Below, in pieces: positions 51,938 through 62,174 of a stretch of DNA of 64,000 bases. The stretch spans positions 1 to 64,000 of the forward strand of contig CAXSFU010000001.1 in NCBI GenBank assembly GCA_964236695.1, read 5' to 3'. Each line of letters begins with the position of its first letter. Positions within the stretch are counted from its first letter, which is position 1. The DNA is from CAXSEF01 sp964236695. GTDB taxonomy: Bacteria; Pseudomonadota; Alphaproteobacteria; Acetobacterales; Acetobacteraceae. The notes below the pieces were generated by a model that saw only the letters and a program-made list of their open reading frames with translations, was not told the DNA's origin and searched no databases. A program made the translations under genes and the position numbers.

Positions 51938-54049
51938 TCAGGCGGCCCGCCCGCGCACGAAGCTGCCCGGGGCGTCCTCGCCGGTGCCGCCGGGGCTGCG
52001 GGCGGGCACGGTCCTGCGGTCGAGCGCGAGGACCCAGCGCTGCCAGTCGGGCCACCAGGAGCCTGCCATCTCGGCGGCGCCGGCGAACCAGTCGTCCGGT
52101 CCGGGCGGCAGGCCGGCGTGGAGCCAGTGGCTGAGGCGCCCGCCCTCCGGAGGATTGACCACGCCGGCGAAGTGCCCGGAGGCGGCGAGCACGAAGCGGC
52201 ACTCGCCGCCGAGGTGGCGCGCCCCGCGGTACACCGAGCGCCAGGGGGCGATGTGGTCGTCGCGGGCGGCGAGCACGTAGCAGGGCAGGTCGATGCGGCC
52301 GAGGTCGATCGGCACGTCGAGCAGGGTCAGGGAGTCGGCGCGCGCGAGCCGGTCCGCGCCGTACAGCTGGCGCAGGTAGAAGCCGTGCAGGCGCTCTGGC
52401 ACCGGCGGCGCGTCGCCGGTCCAGTGCAGCAGGTCGAACGGAAACGGGTCGTTGCCGATCAGGTAGTTGTTCACCACGAACGACCAGATCAGGTCGTTGG
52501 CGCGCAGCAGGGTGAGCATGGCGGCGTGGTCGCGCGCGCGTGGGGCGGCCGGGGGCGGGGCGGGCGCCGTGGGGTCCGGCGGCGCGGGGTCGCCGGCCGG
52601 GACGCCGAGGGCTGCGAGCTGGCCCTCGTCGATGAACACGCCCAGCTCGCCGCTTTCGGCGAAGTCGAGCATCGTGGTCAGCAGGGTGAGTGAGGCGATG
52701 CGGCGGTCGCCCCTGCGGGCCATGGCGGCGAGGGTGGCGGCGAGCAGGGTGCCGCCAAGGCACAGCCCGATCGCGTTGACCCGGCTCTCGCCGGTCAGGC
52801 GCAGCACCGCGTCCAGGCTGGCGAGCACGCCCAGGCGCATGGCGTCCTCGAATGCCTGGCGCTCGAGCGCCTCGCCCGGGTCCGCGCCGTCACTGGCCTG
52901 TGCGCCGGGGCCGGGCGGGGCGAGCCGGACCGGCGTCGTGCCGAGGTCGCCGGCCGTGTCGGGCGTGGCGGGGTCGCCGGCGGCCGTGTCCGGGGCGACG
53001 GCGGTCTCCGCCTGCGCCGGCATCGCCCAGCTCAGCATGAACACGGTGTGGCCCTGGGCGGTGGCCCAGCGGACGAAGCTGTTCCGCGGCCGCAGGTCGA
53101 GCGCGTAGAACTTGCCGGTCCAGGGCGGCACGATCAGCAGCGGGCGGGCCAGCACGCTGGCCGTGCCCGGGGCGTACTGGATGAGCTGGAGCAGCTCGTT
53201 CTGGAACACGACGCGGCCGGGGGTGATGCCGACGGTCTCGCCGAGGCGGAAGGCGTCCAGCTCGGACAGGCGGGAGGCGAGGCGGTCGCGGCCGCGCTCC
53301 AGATCGCCGAGCAGACTGGCCAGGCCGCGCAGCAGGTTCTCGCCGCCGGTCTCGACGGTGCGCCTGAGGATGTCGGGGTTGGTCAGGAGGAAGTTGGCCG
53401 GGCTCATCGCCTCGACGAACTGGCGTGCGTAGAAGTCCGCCTTCTGCACGGTGCGCGGCGAAAGGCCGTCGGCCTGGCCCACGACGTCCTGCACATAGCG
53501 GGCGGACAGCAGGTAGGACTGCTTGATGAAGTCGAACACCCCGTCCCGCCAGCCGGGGTCGTTCGACCCGGCGTCGTGGGGGGCGGCGGCGGCGGGGCCG
53601 GCCGGCTGCGGGATGTCGAGGTCCCACAGGCGGCGCGTGGTGTGCTGCCAGAGCGTGAGGTAGTCCTGCCAGAAGCCGATCTGCGCCTGCACGAGGCCGG
53701 CGCGCTGGGCCATGAGGCGCGCGGTCATGTCCATGAACGCGCCGCCGATGTTGAGCGGGTCGGCCTCGCCGCTGCGCCCGGTGGCGGCGGGGTCGAGCAC
53801 CTGGCGGCGCAGCCAGTCGCCGACCAGGCGGCGGGACCGCTCGGCGACGGCGGCCATGGTGCGCCCGATCGCCAGCGGGTCCGCGATCGCCACGCCCGGG
53901 ATCGCCAGGGGGACAGTCAGGCCGGGGAGCGTCGGGCAGGAGGGCGGCGGGCCGGCCGCGCCGGCCGGGTCGAGGCCGGGCCTGGCGCCGTCGCCCGGTG
54001 CGGGAGGCGGCACGTCCTGGTCTGCGGCGTCGTTCCCTCGGTCGGCCAT
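51938..54049 (-). CDS. phaC: Class I poly(3-hydroxyalkanoate) synthase
   Basis: PhaC polymerises hydroxyacyl-CoA into PHA storage granules. The 703-residue protein has the N-terminal domain typical of class I enzymes (PLNIGGAFMDMTARLMAQRAGLV, NPDILRRTVETGGENLLRGL). The alpha/beta-hydrolase core contains the lipase-like box GLCLGG with the catalytic Cys430, Asp in AARDDHIAPW and His in ASGHFAGVVNPP. It is about 100 residues longer than usual. Two Ala/Pro/Asp-rich inserts account for this: one after SWAMPAQAE (about 345-395) and one after IDEGQLAALG (about 480-510). No phasin or phaAB genes are adjacent. Confidence 0.93.
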   Translation of the reverse strand: MADRGNDAADQDVPPPAPGDGARPGLDPAGAAGPPPSCPTLPGLTVPLAIPGVAIADPLAIGRTMAAVAERSRRLVGDWLRRQVLDPAATGRSGEADPLNIGGAFMDMTARLMAQRAGLVQAQIGFWQDYLTLWQHTTRRLWDLDIPQPAGPAAAAPHDAGSNDPGWRDGVFDFIKQSYLLSARYVQDVVGQADGLSPRTVQKADFYARQFVEAMSPANFLLTNPDILRRTVETGGENLLRGLASLLGDLERGRDRLASRLSELDAFRLGETVGITPGRVVFQNELLQLIQYAPGTASVLARPLLIVPPWTGKFYALDLRPRNSFVRWATAQGHTVFMLSWAMPAQAETAVAPDTAAGDPATPDTAGDLGTTPVRLAPPGPGAQASDGADPGEALERQAFEDAMRLGVLASLDAVLRLTGESRVNAIGLCLGGTLLAATLAAMARRGDRRIASLTLLTTMLDFAESGELGVFIDEGQLAALGVPAGDPAPPDPTAPAPPPAAPRARDHAAMLTLLRANDLIWSFVVNNYLIGNDPFPFDLLHWTGDAPPVPERLHGFYLRQLYGADRLARADSLTLLDVPIDLGRIDLPCYVLAARDDHIAPWRSVYRGARHLGGECRFVLAASGHFAGVVNPPEGGRLSHWLHAGLPPGPDDWFAGAAEMAGSWWPDWQRWVLALDRRTVPARSPGGTGEDAPGSFVRGRAA

Positions 54050-54312
54050 TCAGGCCTCCTTTTCGTGGGGCCCGTCGTCGCGCTACACCGTTGCGCGCAA
54101 GGGCGCCGGGTGATGCGGGCAAGCAGGCCGGTCGCCGCCCGCACGCACCGGGACACATGATGGACACGCAGGCGGCAGCAACGAAGGCTAGGAGGGTGGG
54201 CGCGGTGCGACAAGGCTCGCGTCGCGCAACGGTCCCCGGCGTGCAGCGGGGGGATGACGCGCGTGGTCGGGACGGGGCGGGTGCGTCCGGTTTGAGCGGG
54301 GGCGGGCAAGGC

Positions 54313-55491
54313 GTGTTCGGTCAGGGCCGCCTCGGCGTGGTGCTCGTCGTGCTGGCGGCCGGCGTGCTGGGCGGGTGCGGCAACCAGCGGGTGGCGCTGG
54401 ATGCGCCGGTGCAGTGGTGGCACGACCTGGAAGGCGGCACGATCGCGCAGCAGCGGCCCCCGCCGCCAGGGATTGGGCAGCCGTACCCGAAGATCGGCAC
54501 CGTGCCGGCGCGCCCGGTGCTGCCCGACATCGCGTCGCGGACCGGCGAGACCGACCGGCTGGCGGCGCAGCGCGAGCAGGTGGAGCGGGGGCTGACCCGC
54601 ACCCCGCTGCCGCCGCCGGGCAGCGCCACCGCGCAGGCGCTGGCGTCGGAAGGCGTGGCGCCGGGTGGCGGGCCGGCTGGCGCCGCGCCGGCGGGTCCGG
54701 CCGGGCCTCTGCCTGCGGGAAAGGCGGCGGCGGGCGTCGCGGCGCCGGCCGCGCAGGTGGCGGGCCCTGCGGCTGGCGCAGTCGTCGCGCCTGCGCCGAC
54801 CCCCGGGGGCCCGATGGCGGGCGATGCGGCGCCGGCGGCTGCGGACCCAAACCTCGCGAGCGCCACGCTGGCGGCCGCGGTGGCGCCACCGGCGCCGGCG
54901 GCGTCGAAGGTACGGGCGAGCGTGCCGAGCGTGCCGGTGGAGCGCGCCACGCCGCAGGAGCTTGCGGCGCTGCAGGGCAGCGCGCCGGCGGCGGGCGCGC
55001 CGCTCGTGGTGGCGGGCCAGACTGCGGACGCGGGCGTGGTGCTGCCGCCGCTGGCCGGCGAGCCGCCGCCGCCGCCCTCGTTCGAGACCGCCGCGGCGGA
55101 CCCGCAGGCACCGCTGGTGCGGGGGGCGTCGCCGTCCGCCGCCGCCGCTCTGCCGTCGCGGGCCCTGTTGTCGCGCGCGACGCCCCAGGAGCCGCTGTCG
55201 CGGCGGGGCACGCCGGTGCGGTTCCAGCCTGGCAGCGCGTCGCTGCTGCCGGACCAGGCGGGGGTGCTGCGCGCGTTGGCGGGCCGGCGCGGCGCGGCGC
55301 CGGTCGCGGTCACCGGGTATGGCGACGCCGGCGCGGACACGCCGGACGCGCAGTCCGAGGCGCTGTCGCTGGGCCTGCAGCGGGCGCAGGCGATGTCGGC
55401 GGTGCTGGGCACCTATGGCGTGCCCGCGGGCGCGATCCGCATCGCCGCCGAAGCCTTCGGTCGCGGCGGCACAGTGCGGCTGATACACTGA
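54313..55491 (+). CDS. OmpA-like lipoprotein with long low-complexity linker
   Basis: The product of about 392 residues begins with a lipoprotein signal ending LGGC (GTG start; MFGQGRLGVVLVVLAAGVLGGC). A conserved-looking segment follows (VQWWHDLEGGTIAQQRPPPPGI), then about 230 residues of Ala/Gly/Pro-rich linker. A C-terminal domain related to OmpA peptidoglycan-binding domains follows (VRFQPGSASLLPDQAGVLRALA, VAVTGYGDAGADT, ALSLGLQRAQAMSAVLGTYGV). The usual Asp/Arg pair of OmpA domains is only partly visible. The open frame extends to an ATG at 54157, giving 52 Arg/Gly-rich residues before the signal. alaC follows after 59 bases. Confidence 0.7.
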   Translation: MFGQGRLGVVLVVLAAGVLGGCGNQRVALDAPVQWWHDLEGGTIAQQRPPPPGIGQPYPKIGTVPARPVLPDIASRTGETDRLAAQREQVERGLTRTPLPPPGSATAQALASEGVAPGGGPAGAAPAGPAGPLPAGKAAAGVAAPAAQVAGPAAGAVVAPAPTPGGPMAGDAAPAAADPNLASATLAAAVAPPAPAASKVRASVPSVPVERATPQELAALQGSAPAAGAPLVVAGQTADAGVVLPPLAGEPPPPPSFETAAADPQAPLVRGASPSAAAALPSRALLSRATPQEPLSRRGTPVRFQPGSASLLPDQAGVLRALAGRRGAAPVAVTGYGDAGADTPDAQSEALSLGLQRAQAMSAVLGTYGVPAGAIRIAAEAFGRGGTVRLIH

Positions 55492-55550
55492 CCGGCCCTG
55501 CCGGGCGCGGCGTCGTCCCGCGTCCACAATCCCCAGTTGTCGAGCGTGCC

Positions 55551-56765
<1,215 letters not shown>

Positions 56766-56767
56766 GG

Positions 56768-56888
56768 ACGATCGAGGCTCCGCCCCGAACTCGGCCAGAA
56801 GCCCGGTCCTGGAAACGTGTGCTTGAGTCCAGGGATCAAAGGGCCTCCAGGCCCTGTGCGGGTCTGGGCAGAGCCCAGGCTTGCTTCC
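56768..56888. repeat. GC-rich palindromic repeat, diverged copy abutting the hom start
   Basis: It has GAGGCTCCGCCCCGAACTCGGCC, then CAAAGGGCCTCCAGGCCCTGTG and CTGGGCAGAGCCCAGGCTTGCTTCC. It ends immediately before the GTG start of hom and so occupies the space where a ribosome-binding site would be. Confidence 0.7.
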
Positions 56889-56889
56889 T

Positions 56890-58176
56890 GTGACGCTTCG
56901 TGTGGGCGTGGCCGGCCTGGGCACGGTGGGTGGCGGCGTGCTGCGCCTGCTGCGCGACAACGCGACGCTGGTGGCGGCGCGGGCGGGGCAGCCGATCGTG
57001 GTGACGGCGGTGTCCGCGCGCGACCGGGGGCGGGACCGGGGCGTGCCGCTCGACGGCGTGCGCTGGCACGAGGACGCGGCCGCGCTGGCCGACGACCCGG
57101 GCGTCGACGTGGTGGTGGAGCTGATCGGCGGGTCGGAGGGGGCGGGGCGGGCGCTGGTGGAGGCGTCGCTGCGCGCGGGGCGTCCGGTGGTGACCGCGAA
57201 CAAGGCGCTGCTGGCGGTGCATGGCGCGCGGCTCGCGGAGGCGGCGGAGCGGGCGGGGGTGATGCTGGGCTTCGAGGCGGCGGTGGCGGGGGGCATCCCC
57301 GTGATCAAGGCGCTGCGCGAGGGGCTGGCGGGCAACGCGGTCGAGCGGGTCGCGGGCATCCTGAACGGGACGTGCAACTACATCCTGACGACGATGCGCG
57401 AGAGCGGGCGCGAGTTCGCCGACGTGCTCGGGGAGGCGCAGGCGCTGGGGTATGCGGAGGCGGACCCGTCGTTCGACGTGGACGGGGTGGATGCGGCGCA
57501 CAAGCTGGCGATCCTGGCGGCGCTGGCGTTCGGGCGGCCGGTGGCGTTCGACGAGGTGCATGTCGAGGGGATACGGGCGGTCTCCGCGCTCGACATCGGC
57601 TTTGCCGAGGAGCTGGGGTTCCGCATCAAGCTGCTGGGGATCGCGCAGCGCGGCGAGGCGGGCGTGCTGGCGCGGGTGCACCCGTGCATGGTGGCGCGCG
57701 ACGCGTCGCTGGCGCGGGTGGAGGGCGTGTACAACGCGGTGGTGGCGGAGGGCGACTTCGTCGGGCGGCTGATGCTGGAAGGGCGCGGCGCCGGGGCGGG
57801 GCCGACGGCGTCGGCGGTGGTGGCGGACCTGGTGGACCTGGCGCGCGGGCGGGTGGTGCCGGTGTGGGGGGTGGCGGCGGGGGCGCTGTCGCACAGCGCG
57901 GCGGCCTCGATGGCGGACCGGGTCGGCGCGTTCTACCTGCGGCTGATGGTGCGCGACCGGCCGGGGGTGATCGCGGACGTGGCGGCTGCGCTGCGCGACC
58001 ACGACGTGTCGGTGGCGTCGATGCTGCAGCACGGGCGGGCACCGGGCGAGGCGGTGGCGATGGTTCTGGTCACGCACGAGACGCGCGAGCGCGACATGGC
58101 GGCGGCGCTGGGCACGGTGGCGCGGCTGGAGGCGGTGCTGGAACGGCCGGCGCTGATCCGGATCGAGGCGGGATAG
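56890..58176 (+). CDS. hom: Homoserine dehydrogenase
   Basis: Reduces aspartate semialdehyde to homoserine for threonine and methionine synthesis. The 428-residue product has the NAD(P) motif GVAGLGTVGGGVLRLL, VVTANKALLA, the signature GFEAAVAGGIPVIKALREGLAGN, and ILNGTCNYILTTM. A C-terminal ACT domain from about residue 350 (LRLMVRDRPGVIADVAAALRDHDVSVASM) suggests feedback control by an amino acid. The start is a GTG directly after a GC-rich repeat. Third-position GC is extreme. Confidence 0.96.
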   Translation: MTLRVGVAGLGTVGGGVLRLLRDNATLVAARAGQPIVVTAVSARDRGRDRGVPLDGVRWHEDAAALADDPGVDVVVELIGGSEGAGRALVEASLRAGRPVVTANKALLAVHGARLAEAAERAGVMLGFEAAVAGGIPVIKALREGLAGNAVERVAGILNGTCNYILTTMRESGREFADVLGEAQALGYAEADPSFDVDGVDAAHKLAILAALAFGRPVAFDEVHVEGIRAVSALDIGFAEELGFRIKLLGIAQRGEAGVLARVHPCMVARDASLARVEGVYNAVVAEGDFVGRLMLEGRGAGAGPTASAVVADLVDLARGRVVPVWGVAAGALSHSAAASMADRVGAFYLRLMVRDRPGVIADVAAALRDHDVSVASMLQHGRAPGEAVAMVLVTHETRERDMAAALGTVARLEAVLERPALIRIEAG

Positions 58177-58637
58177 CGGCGGAGGCGATCCGTCCCGGCG
58201 TGCGAAGGGAGGCGTTCGTCGCGCGCGCCGGGGTGGAACGGGGTGAGGAGGCGCGAGGCTGTCACGGGAAGCGTGACGGATCGGGGACGTCTTGTCACGG
58301 GAAGCGTGACGGAACAGAAGGTTTCGGGCGGCGGCGTCCTGCGGGGCGTGACGTGTCGGGCTTGTCCGGCATTCCCGAACCCCTGACTTTGTCAGCATCT
58401 GCAACGCCAAGGCCTTGCCGTGCCTCAAGCCATGCTCCGTCGGCCGGAGCCTGGGCACGGCCACGCCGCACCGGCCTTTCCCGCCTCGCGCGCGCCCCGG
58501 CCGAGGTGGCCGAACTCCGGCGGGCGCCGGGGGCTGGGGGGCGGCCTTGTTCCCCAGACTTGCCTTGCCTGCGCTTTCGTTTGGCGCGCGCCGCGATGCG
58601 GCGTATGGGCGGGGGCGGGTTCGGGAAGGACGGCACG
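58177..58637. promoter_or_regulatory. Intergenic region between hom and glpX with twin palindromes
   Basis: A 461-base gap with no convincing gene. Its main feature is the palindrome GTCACGGGAAGCGTGAC at 58261-58277 and again at 58294-58310, each with one matching base before and three after (TGT and GGA). The spacing is 33 bases. Each forms a six-base stem with a GGAAG loop. The gap may be a regulatory leader or operator for glpX, or a small RNA. Confidence 0.45.
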
Positions 58638-59633
58638 ATGAGCGACGCGGGTTCCAAGGGCTACCAGGCGGGCGACCGCAATCTCGCGCTGGACCTGGTG
58701 CGGGTGGTGGAGGCGGCGGCGCTGGCGGCGTCGCACTGGATGGGCCGGGGGCAGAAGAACGAGGCCGACGGCGCCGCGGTGGAGGCGATGCGGCGCGCGT
58801 TCGACACGGTGGAGATCGACGGCACGGTGGTGATCGGCGAGGGCGAGATGGACGAGGCGCCCATGCTGTATGTCGGCGAGAAGGTCGGCGCGGGCGGGCC
58901 TGCGATGGACATCGCGGTCGATCCGCTGGAGGGCACGACGCTGACGGCGAAGGGCGGGCCGAACGCGATCACCACGGTGGCGCTGGCGAGCCGGGGCAAT
59001 TTCCTCAATGCGCCCGACATCTACATGGACAAGATCGCGGTGGGCGGCGGGCTGCCGGAGGGCGTGGTCGAGCTGGACTCGCCGATCGAGGCGAACCTGC
59101 GCAATCTGGCGCGGGCGAAGAAGCGCGAGATCGGCGACCTGGTGGTGTGCACGCTGGACCGCGAGCGGCACGAGGCGCTGATCGCGCGCTGCCGGGCGGC
59201 GGGGGCGCGGATCATCCTGCTGTCGGACGGCGACGTGGCGGGGGTGATCGCGACCGCGCAGCCGGACAGCGGGGTCGACCTGTACGTGGGCTCGGGCGGG
59301 GCGCCGGAGGGGGTGCTGTCGGCGGCGGCGCTGCGCTGCGTGGGCGGGCAGATGCAGGGGCGGCTGATGTTCGAGGACGCGGGCCAGGTCGAGCGGGCGC
59401 GGGCGATGGGGATCACCGACCCGTCGCGCGTCTACGGGATCACCGACATGGCGAAGGGCGACGTGATGTTCGCCGCGACCGGGGTGACGTCGGGGGCGAT
59501 GCTGCGCGGCGTGCGGCGCTACGGCCACGGGGCGACGACGCATTCGATCGTGATGCGGTCGAAGTCGGGGACGGTGCGGATGATCGAGGCCCAGCATAAC
59601 TTCGACACCAAGACGTGGGCGGCGTCGACCTGA
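58638..59633 (+). CDS. glpX: Fructose-1,6-bisphosphatase class II
   Basis: GlpX hydrolyses fructose-1,6-bisphosphate in gluconeogenesis or the Calvin cycle. The 331-residue product has LALDLVRVVEAAALAASHWMGRG, GTVVIGEGEMDEAPMLYVGE, IAVDPLEGTTLTAKGGPNAI, GGAPEGVLSAAALRCVGGQMQGRL and a conserved C-terminal SIVMRSKSGTVRMIEAQHNF. GAAGGACGGCACG precedes the ATG. Position after hom and before recJ is a standard alphaproteobacterial order. Confidence 0.95.
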   Translation: MSDAGSKGYQAGDRNLALDLVRVVEAAALAASHWMGRGQKNEADGAAVEAMRRAFDTVEIDGTVVIGEGEMDEAPMLYVGEKVGAGGPAMDIAVDPLEGTTLTAKGGPNAITTVALASRGNFLNAPDIYMDKIAVGGGLPEGVVELDSPIEANLRNLARAKKREIGDLVVCTLDRERHEALIARCRAAGARIILLSDGDVAGVIATAQPDSGVDLYVGSGGAPEGVLSAAALRCVGGQMQGRLMFEDAGQVERARAMGITDPSRVYGITDMAKGDVMFAATGVTSGAMLRGVRRYGHGATTHSIVMRSKSGTVRMIEAQHNFDTKTWAAST

Positions 59634-59637
59634 GGAC

Positions 59638-59779
59638 GCAAGCAAGGCCAGGGGCGCCGCCCCTGGACCCCGCCAGGGGGGAGCCCCCCCTGGACCGGCA
59701 CAACGGGAGCCTTTCGCGGGCCGGTCCAGGGCGGCTCGCCCTGGCGGGGTTCAGGGGCAGAGCCCCTGGCCTTGCTTCT
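59638..59779. repeat. GC-rich palindromic repeat, four-stem copy abutting the recJ start
   Basis: It has CCAGGGGCGCCGCCCCTGG, CCAGGGGGGAGCCCCCCCTGG, then CCAGGGCGGCTCGCCCTGG and CAGGGGCAGAGCCCCTG, ending CCTTGCTTCTTG. The recJ TTG start lies in the last bases of this tail. Confidence 0.85.
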
Positions 59780-61545
59780 TGCTGAGCCTGACCGGCCGCC
59801 AGTGGGTGTGGCGCGAGGCGGAGGACAGGCTTGCCTTCGCGCTGTCCGAGCGCCTGGGGGTGCCGGAGCTGGTGGGCCGGCTGCTGGCCGGGCGCGGCGT
59901 GGGGGTGGAGGGGTCGGCGGACTTCCTGGAGCCGACGCTGCGGGCGCTGCTGCCGGACCCGTCGGTGCTGTCGGACATGGACGTGGCGGCGGCGCGGCTG
60001 GCGCGGGCGGTGCGCGCGGGCGAAAGCGTGGCGGTGTTCGGCGACTACGACGTGGACGGGGCGTGCAGCGCCGCGATCATGGCGCTGCTGCTGCGCCGGC
60101 TGGGGTGCGCGGTCAGGACGCACGTGCCGGACCGGCTGCGGGAAGGATACGGGCCGAACGCGGGGGCACTGCGGGCGCTGGCGGCGGCGGGAGCCACGCT
60201 GATCGTGTGCGTGGACTGCGGCACGGCAGCGGGCGACATCCTGGACAGCGTGGCGGGGCTCGCGGACGTGGTCGTGCTCGACCACCACAAGTTCGAGGGG
60301 GGGCTGCCCAGGGTGGTAGCGACGGTGAACCCGAACCGGCCGGACGACGGCTCGGGGCTGGGGGGGCTGTGCGCGGCGGCAATCGCGTTCCTGGCCGCCG
60401 TCGCGGTGGTGCGGGTGCTGCGGCGCGAAGGGTTCTTTGGCGAGGCCGCGGCGCCGGACCTGCTGGGGCTGCTGGACCTCGTGGCGCTGGCGACGGTGTG
60501 CGACGTGATGCCGCTGGCCGGGCTGAACCGGGCGCTGGTGACGCAGGGGTTGCGCGTGATGGGGCGGCGCGCGCGGCCGGGGCTGGCGGCGCTGCTGGCG
60601 GTGGCGGGGGGGCAGGAGGCGCCGTCCGCGTTCACCTGCGGGTACGCGCTGGGGCCGAGGATCAACGCGGCGGGGCGGATCGGGGAGGCGGGGCTCGGGC
60701 TGGCGCTGCTGCTGTGCGAGGACGCCGGCGAGGCGGCGGGGATCGCCGCGCGCCTCGACGGGGTGAACCGGGAGCGGCAGGGGGTGGAGGCGTCGATGCA
60801 CGACGCGGCGATGGCGGCGGGCGAGGCGCAGGTGGCGGCGGGGCACGCGGCGATCCTGGTGGTGCAGGCGGGGTGGCATCCGGGGGTGGTCGGCATCATG
60901 GCGGGGCGTCTGAAGGAGCGGTTCAACCGGCCGAGCTGCGTGGGCGGGATCGTGGACGGGCCGGACGGGCCGGTGGTGAAGGGGTCGGGGCGTTCGGTAC
61001 CGGGGCTCGACATCGGGGCGGCGGTGATCGCGGCGCGGCAGGCGGGGCTGCTGCTGACCAGCGGGGGGCACGCGATGGCGGCGGGGTTCAACTGCGCGCC
61101 GGACGGGGTCGGCGCGTTCCACGCCTTTCTCGACGCGCGGCTGGCGGGGGCGGCGTCCCTGCCGGCGGCGGCGGCGCTGGTGGTGGAGGCGCGGGTGTCG
61201 GTGGCGGGGGCGAACCTGGCGCTGGCGCGCGCGGTGGGGCGGCTGGCGCCGTTCGGGATGGGCAACGAGGAGCCGGTGCTGGTGCTGACGCGGGCGCGGG
61301 TGGTGCGCACCGACCGCTGCGGGCGCGAGAACACGGCGCTGCGGGTGCTGGTGGAGGGCGAGGGGGGCGGGCGGCTGCGGGCGATGCTGTTCCGGGCGCG
61401 CGAGGGGTCGCGGGAAGGGGCGCTGGCGCGGGTGCTGGAAGGGCGCGGGAGCGAGCCGGTGCAGCTCGCCGGGCATCTGCGGGCGGAGTCCTGGCAGGGG
61501 GAGGAGCGGGTGGGGTTCACGATCGTGGACGCGGCGGCCGCGTGA
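59779..61545 (+). CDS. recJ: Single-stranded-DNA-specific exonuclease RecJ
   Basis: RecJ degrades single-stranded DNA 5' to 3' in recombination and mismatch repair. The 588-residue product has the DHH motifs FGDYDVDGACSAAIM, VDCG, VVLDHHKF, and the DHHA1 signature LLTSGGHAMAAGFN with GYALGPRINAAGRIG and an OB domain at the end. All metal-ligand Asp and His positions are present. The TTG at 59779 is the likely start; it lies in the tail of a repeat, so initiation may be weak. A tRNA-Glu gene follows. Confidence 0.95.
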   Translation: MLSLTGRQWVWREAEDRLAFALSERLGVPELVGRLLAGRGVGVEGSADFLEPTLRALLPDPSVLSDMDVAAARLARAVRAGESVAVFGDYDVDGACSAAIMALLLRRLGCAVRTHVPDRLREGYGPNAGALRALAAAGATLIVCVDCGTAAGDILDSVAGLADVVVLDHHKFEGGLPRVVATVNPNRPDDGSGLGGLCAAAIAFLAAVAVVRVLRREGFFGEAAAPDLLGLLDLVALATVCDVMPLAGLNRALVTQGLRVMGRRARPGLAALLAVAGGQEAPSAFTCGYALGPRINAAGRIGEAGLGLALLLCEDAGEAAGIAARLDGVNRERQGVEASMHDAAMAAGEAQVAAGHAAILVVQAGWHPGVVGIMAGRLKERFNRPSCVGGIVDGPDGPVVKGSGRSVPGLDIGAAVIAARQAGLLLTSGGHAMAAGFNCAPDGVGAFHAFLDARLAGAASLPAAAALVVEARVSVAGANLALARAVGRLAPFGMGNEEPVLVLTRARVVRTDRCGRENTALRVLVEGEGGGRLRAMLFRAREGSREGALARVLEGRGSEPVQLAGHLRAESWQGEERVGFTIVDAAAA

Positions 61546-61604
61546 CGGCGGGCGGCTTGATTCGGGGGCGGGGGTCGGCTACCCCCACGGGCGCCGGCGC
61601 CTGC

Positions 61605-61680
<76 letters not shown>

Positions 61681-61764
61681 GTACCGTCAGTGGGCTGCTT
61701 GACTGGGGCAGGCTACGGTCGCTGCGGCTTACACCGGCGGGCGGTTGCTTCGACGGGCAAGGAC

Positions 61765-61950
61765 AGGAAGGCCAGGGGCTCTGCCCCTGGACCCCGCCAA
61801 AGGCAAGCCTTTGGAATCCATTTTTTAAGTAAGGCCGGGTTCAGGGGCGGCTCCCTTCGGTGGCCTTTCCAACGATCAAAGCGGATCGTCGGAACCTTAG
61901 GCCACCTTCGCCTGGCGGGTCTGGGCAGAGCCTAGCTTTGCTTGCCTTCG
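61765..61950. repeat. GC-rich palindromic repeat, long composite copy
   Basis: About 85 bases after the tRNA. It has AAGGCCAGGGGC, TCTGCCCCTGG, CAAAGGCAAGCCTTTG, a TTCAGGGGCGGCTCCC segment, an AACGATCAAAGCGGATCGT stem and TCTGGGCAGAGCCTAG. It is nearly the same module order as 36813-36994. Confidence 0.8.
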
Positions 61951-62174
61951 ACAAGGCATGGCTTTCGGCTTTTGGTACCATACCCTGCGGGGGCAAAGTG
62001 ACTGGCGCAGTCCAGGAGCGTGACGCGTGGCAGGGCTTCATGGCACCGGGTGCGGCGACGCCAGACTGGAGGACGTAAACCGGAGGCCGGGTCGGGGGCC
62101 CGTCAGGACGGGCGGCGCACACACGGCAGGCGTCCCGGACGTTACCCGCCCGGGTATTTCGGTCGATCGGATGG
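61951..62174. other. Gene-free spacer before the hemerythrin gene
   Basis: No coding sequence supported on either strand. A short palindrome (CCCGCCCGGG near 62145) lies about 30 bases from the 3' end of the minus-strand hemerythrin gene and may be part of its transcript end. Nothing else was recognised. Confidence 0.4.

Noticed and set aside
58260..58313. SAM-II or other known riboswitch
   Set aside because: The twin palindromes are downstream of hom, upstream of a gluconeogenesis gene, and show no riboswitch core I recognise.
56817..59633. 938-residue open frame ending in glpX
   Set aside because: The upstream two thirds is a Gly/Arg/Ala-rich shadow of hom; glpX starts at its own ATG at 58638.
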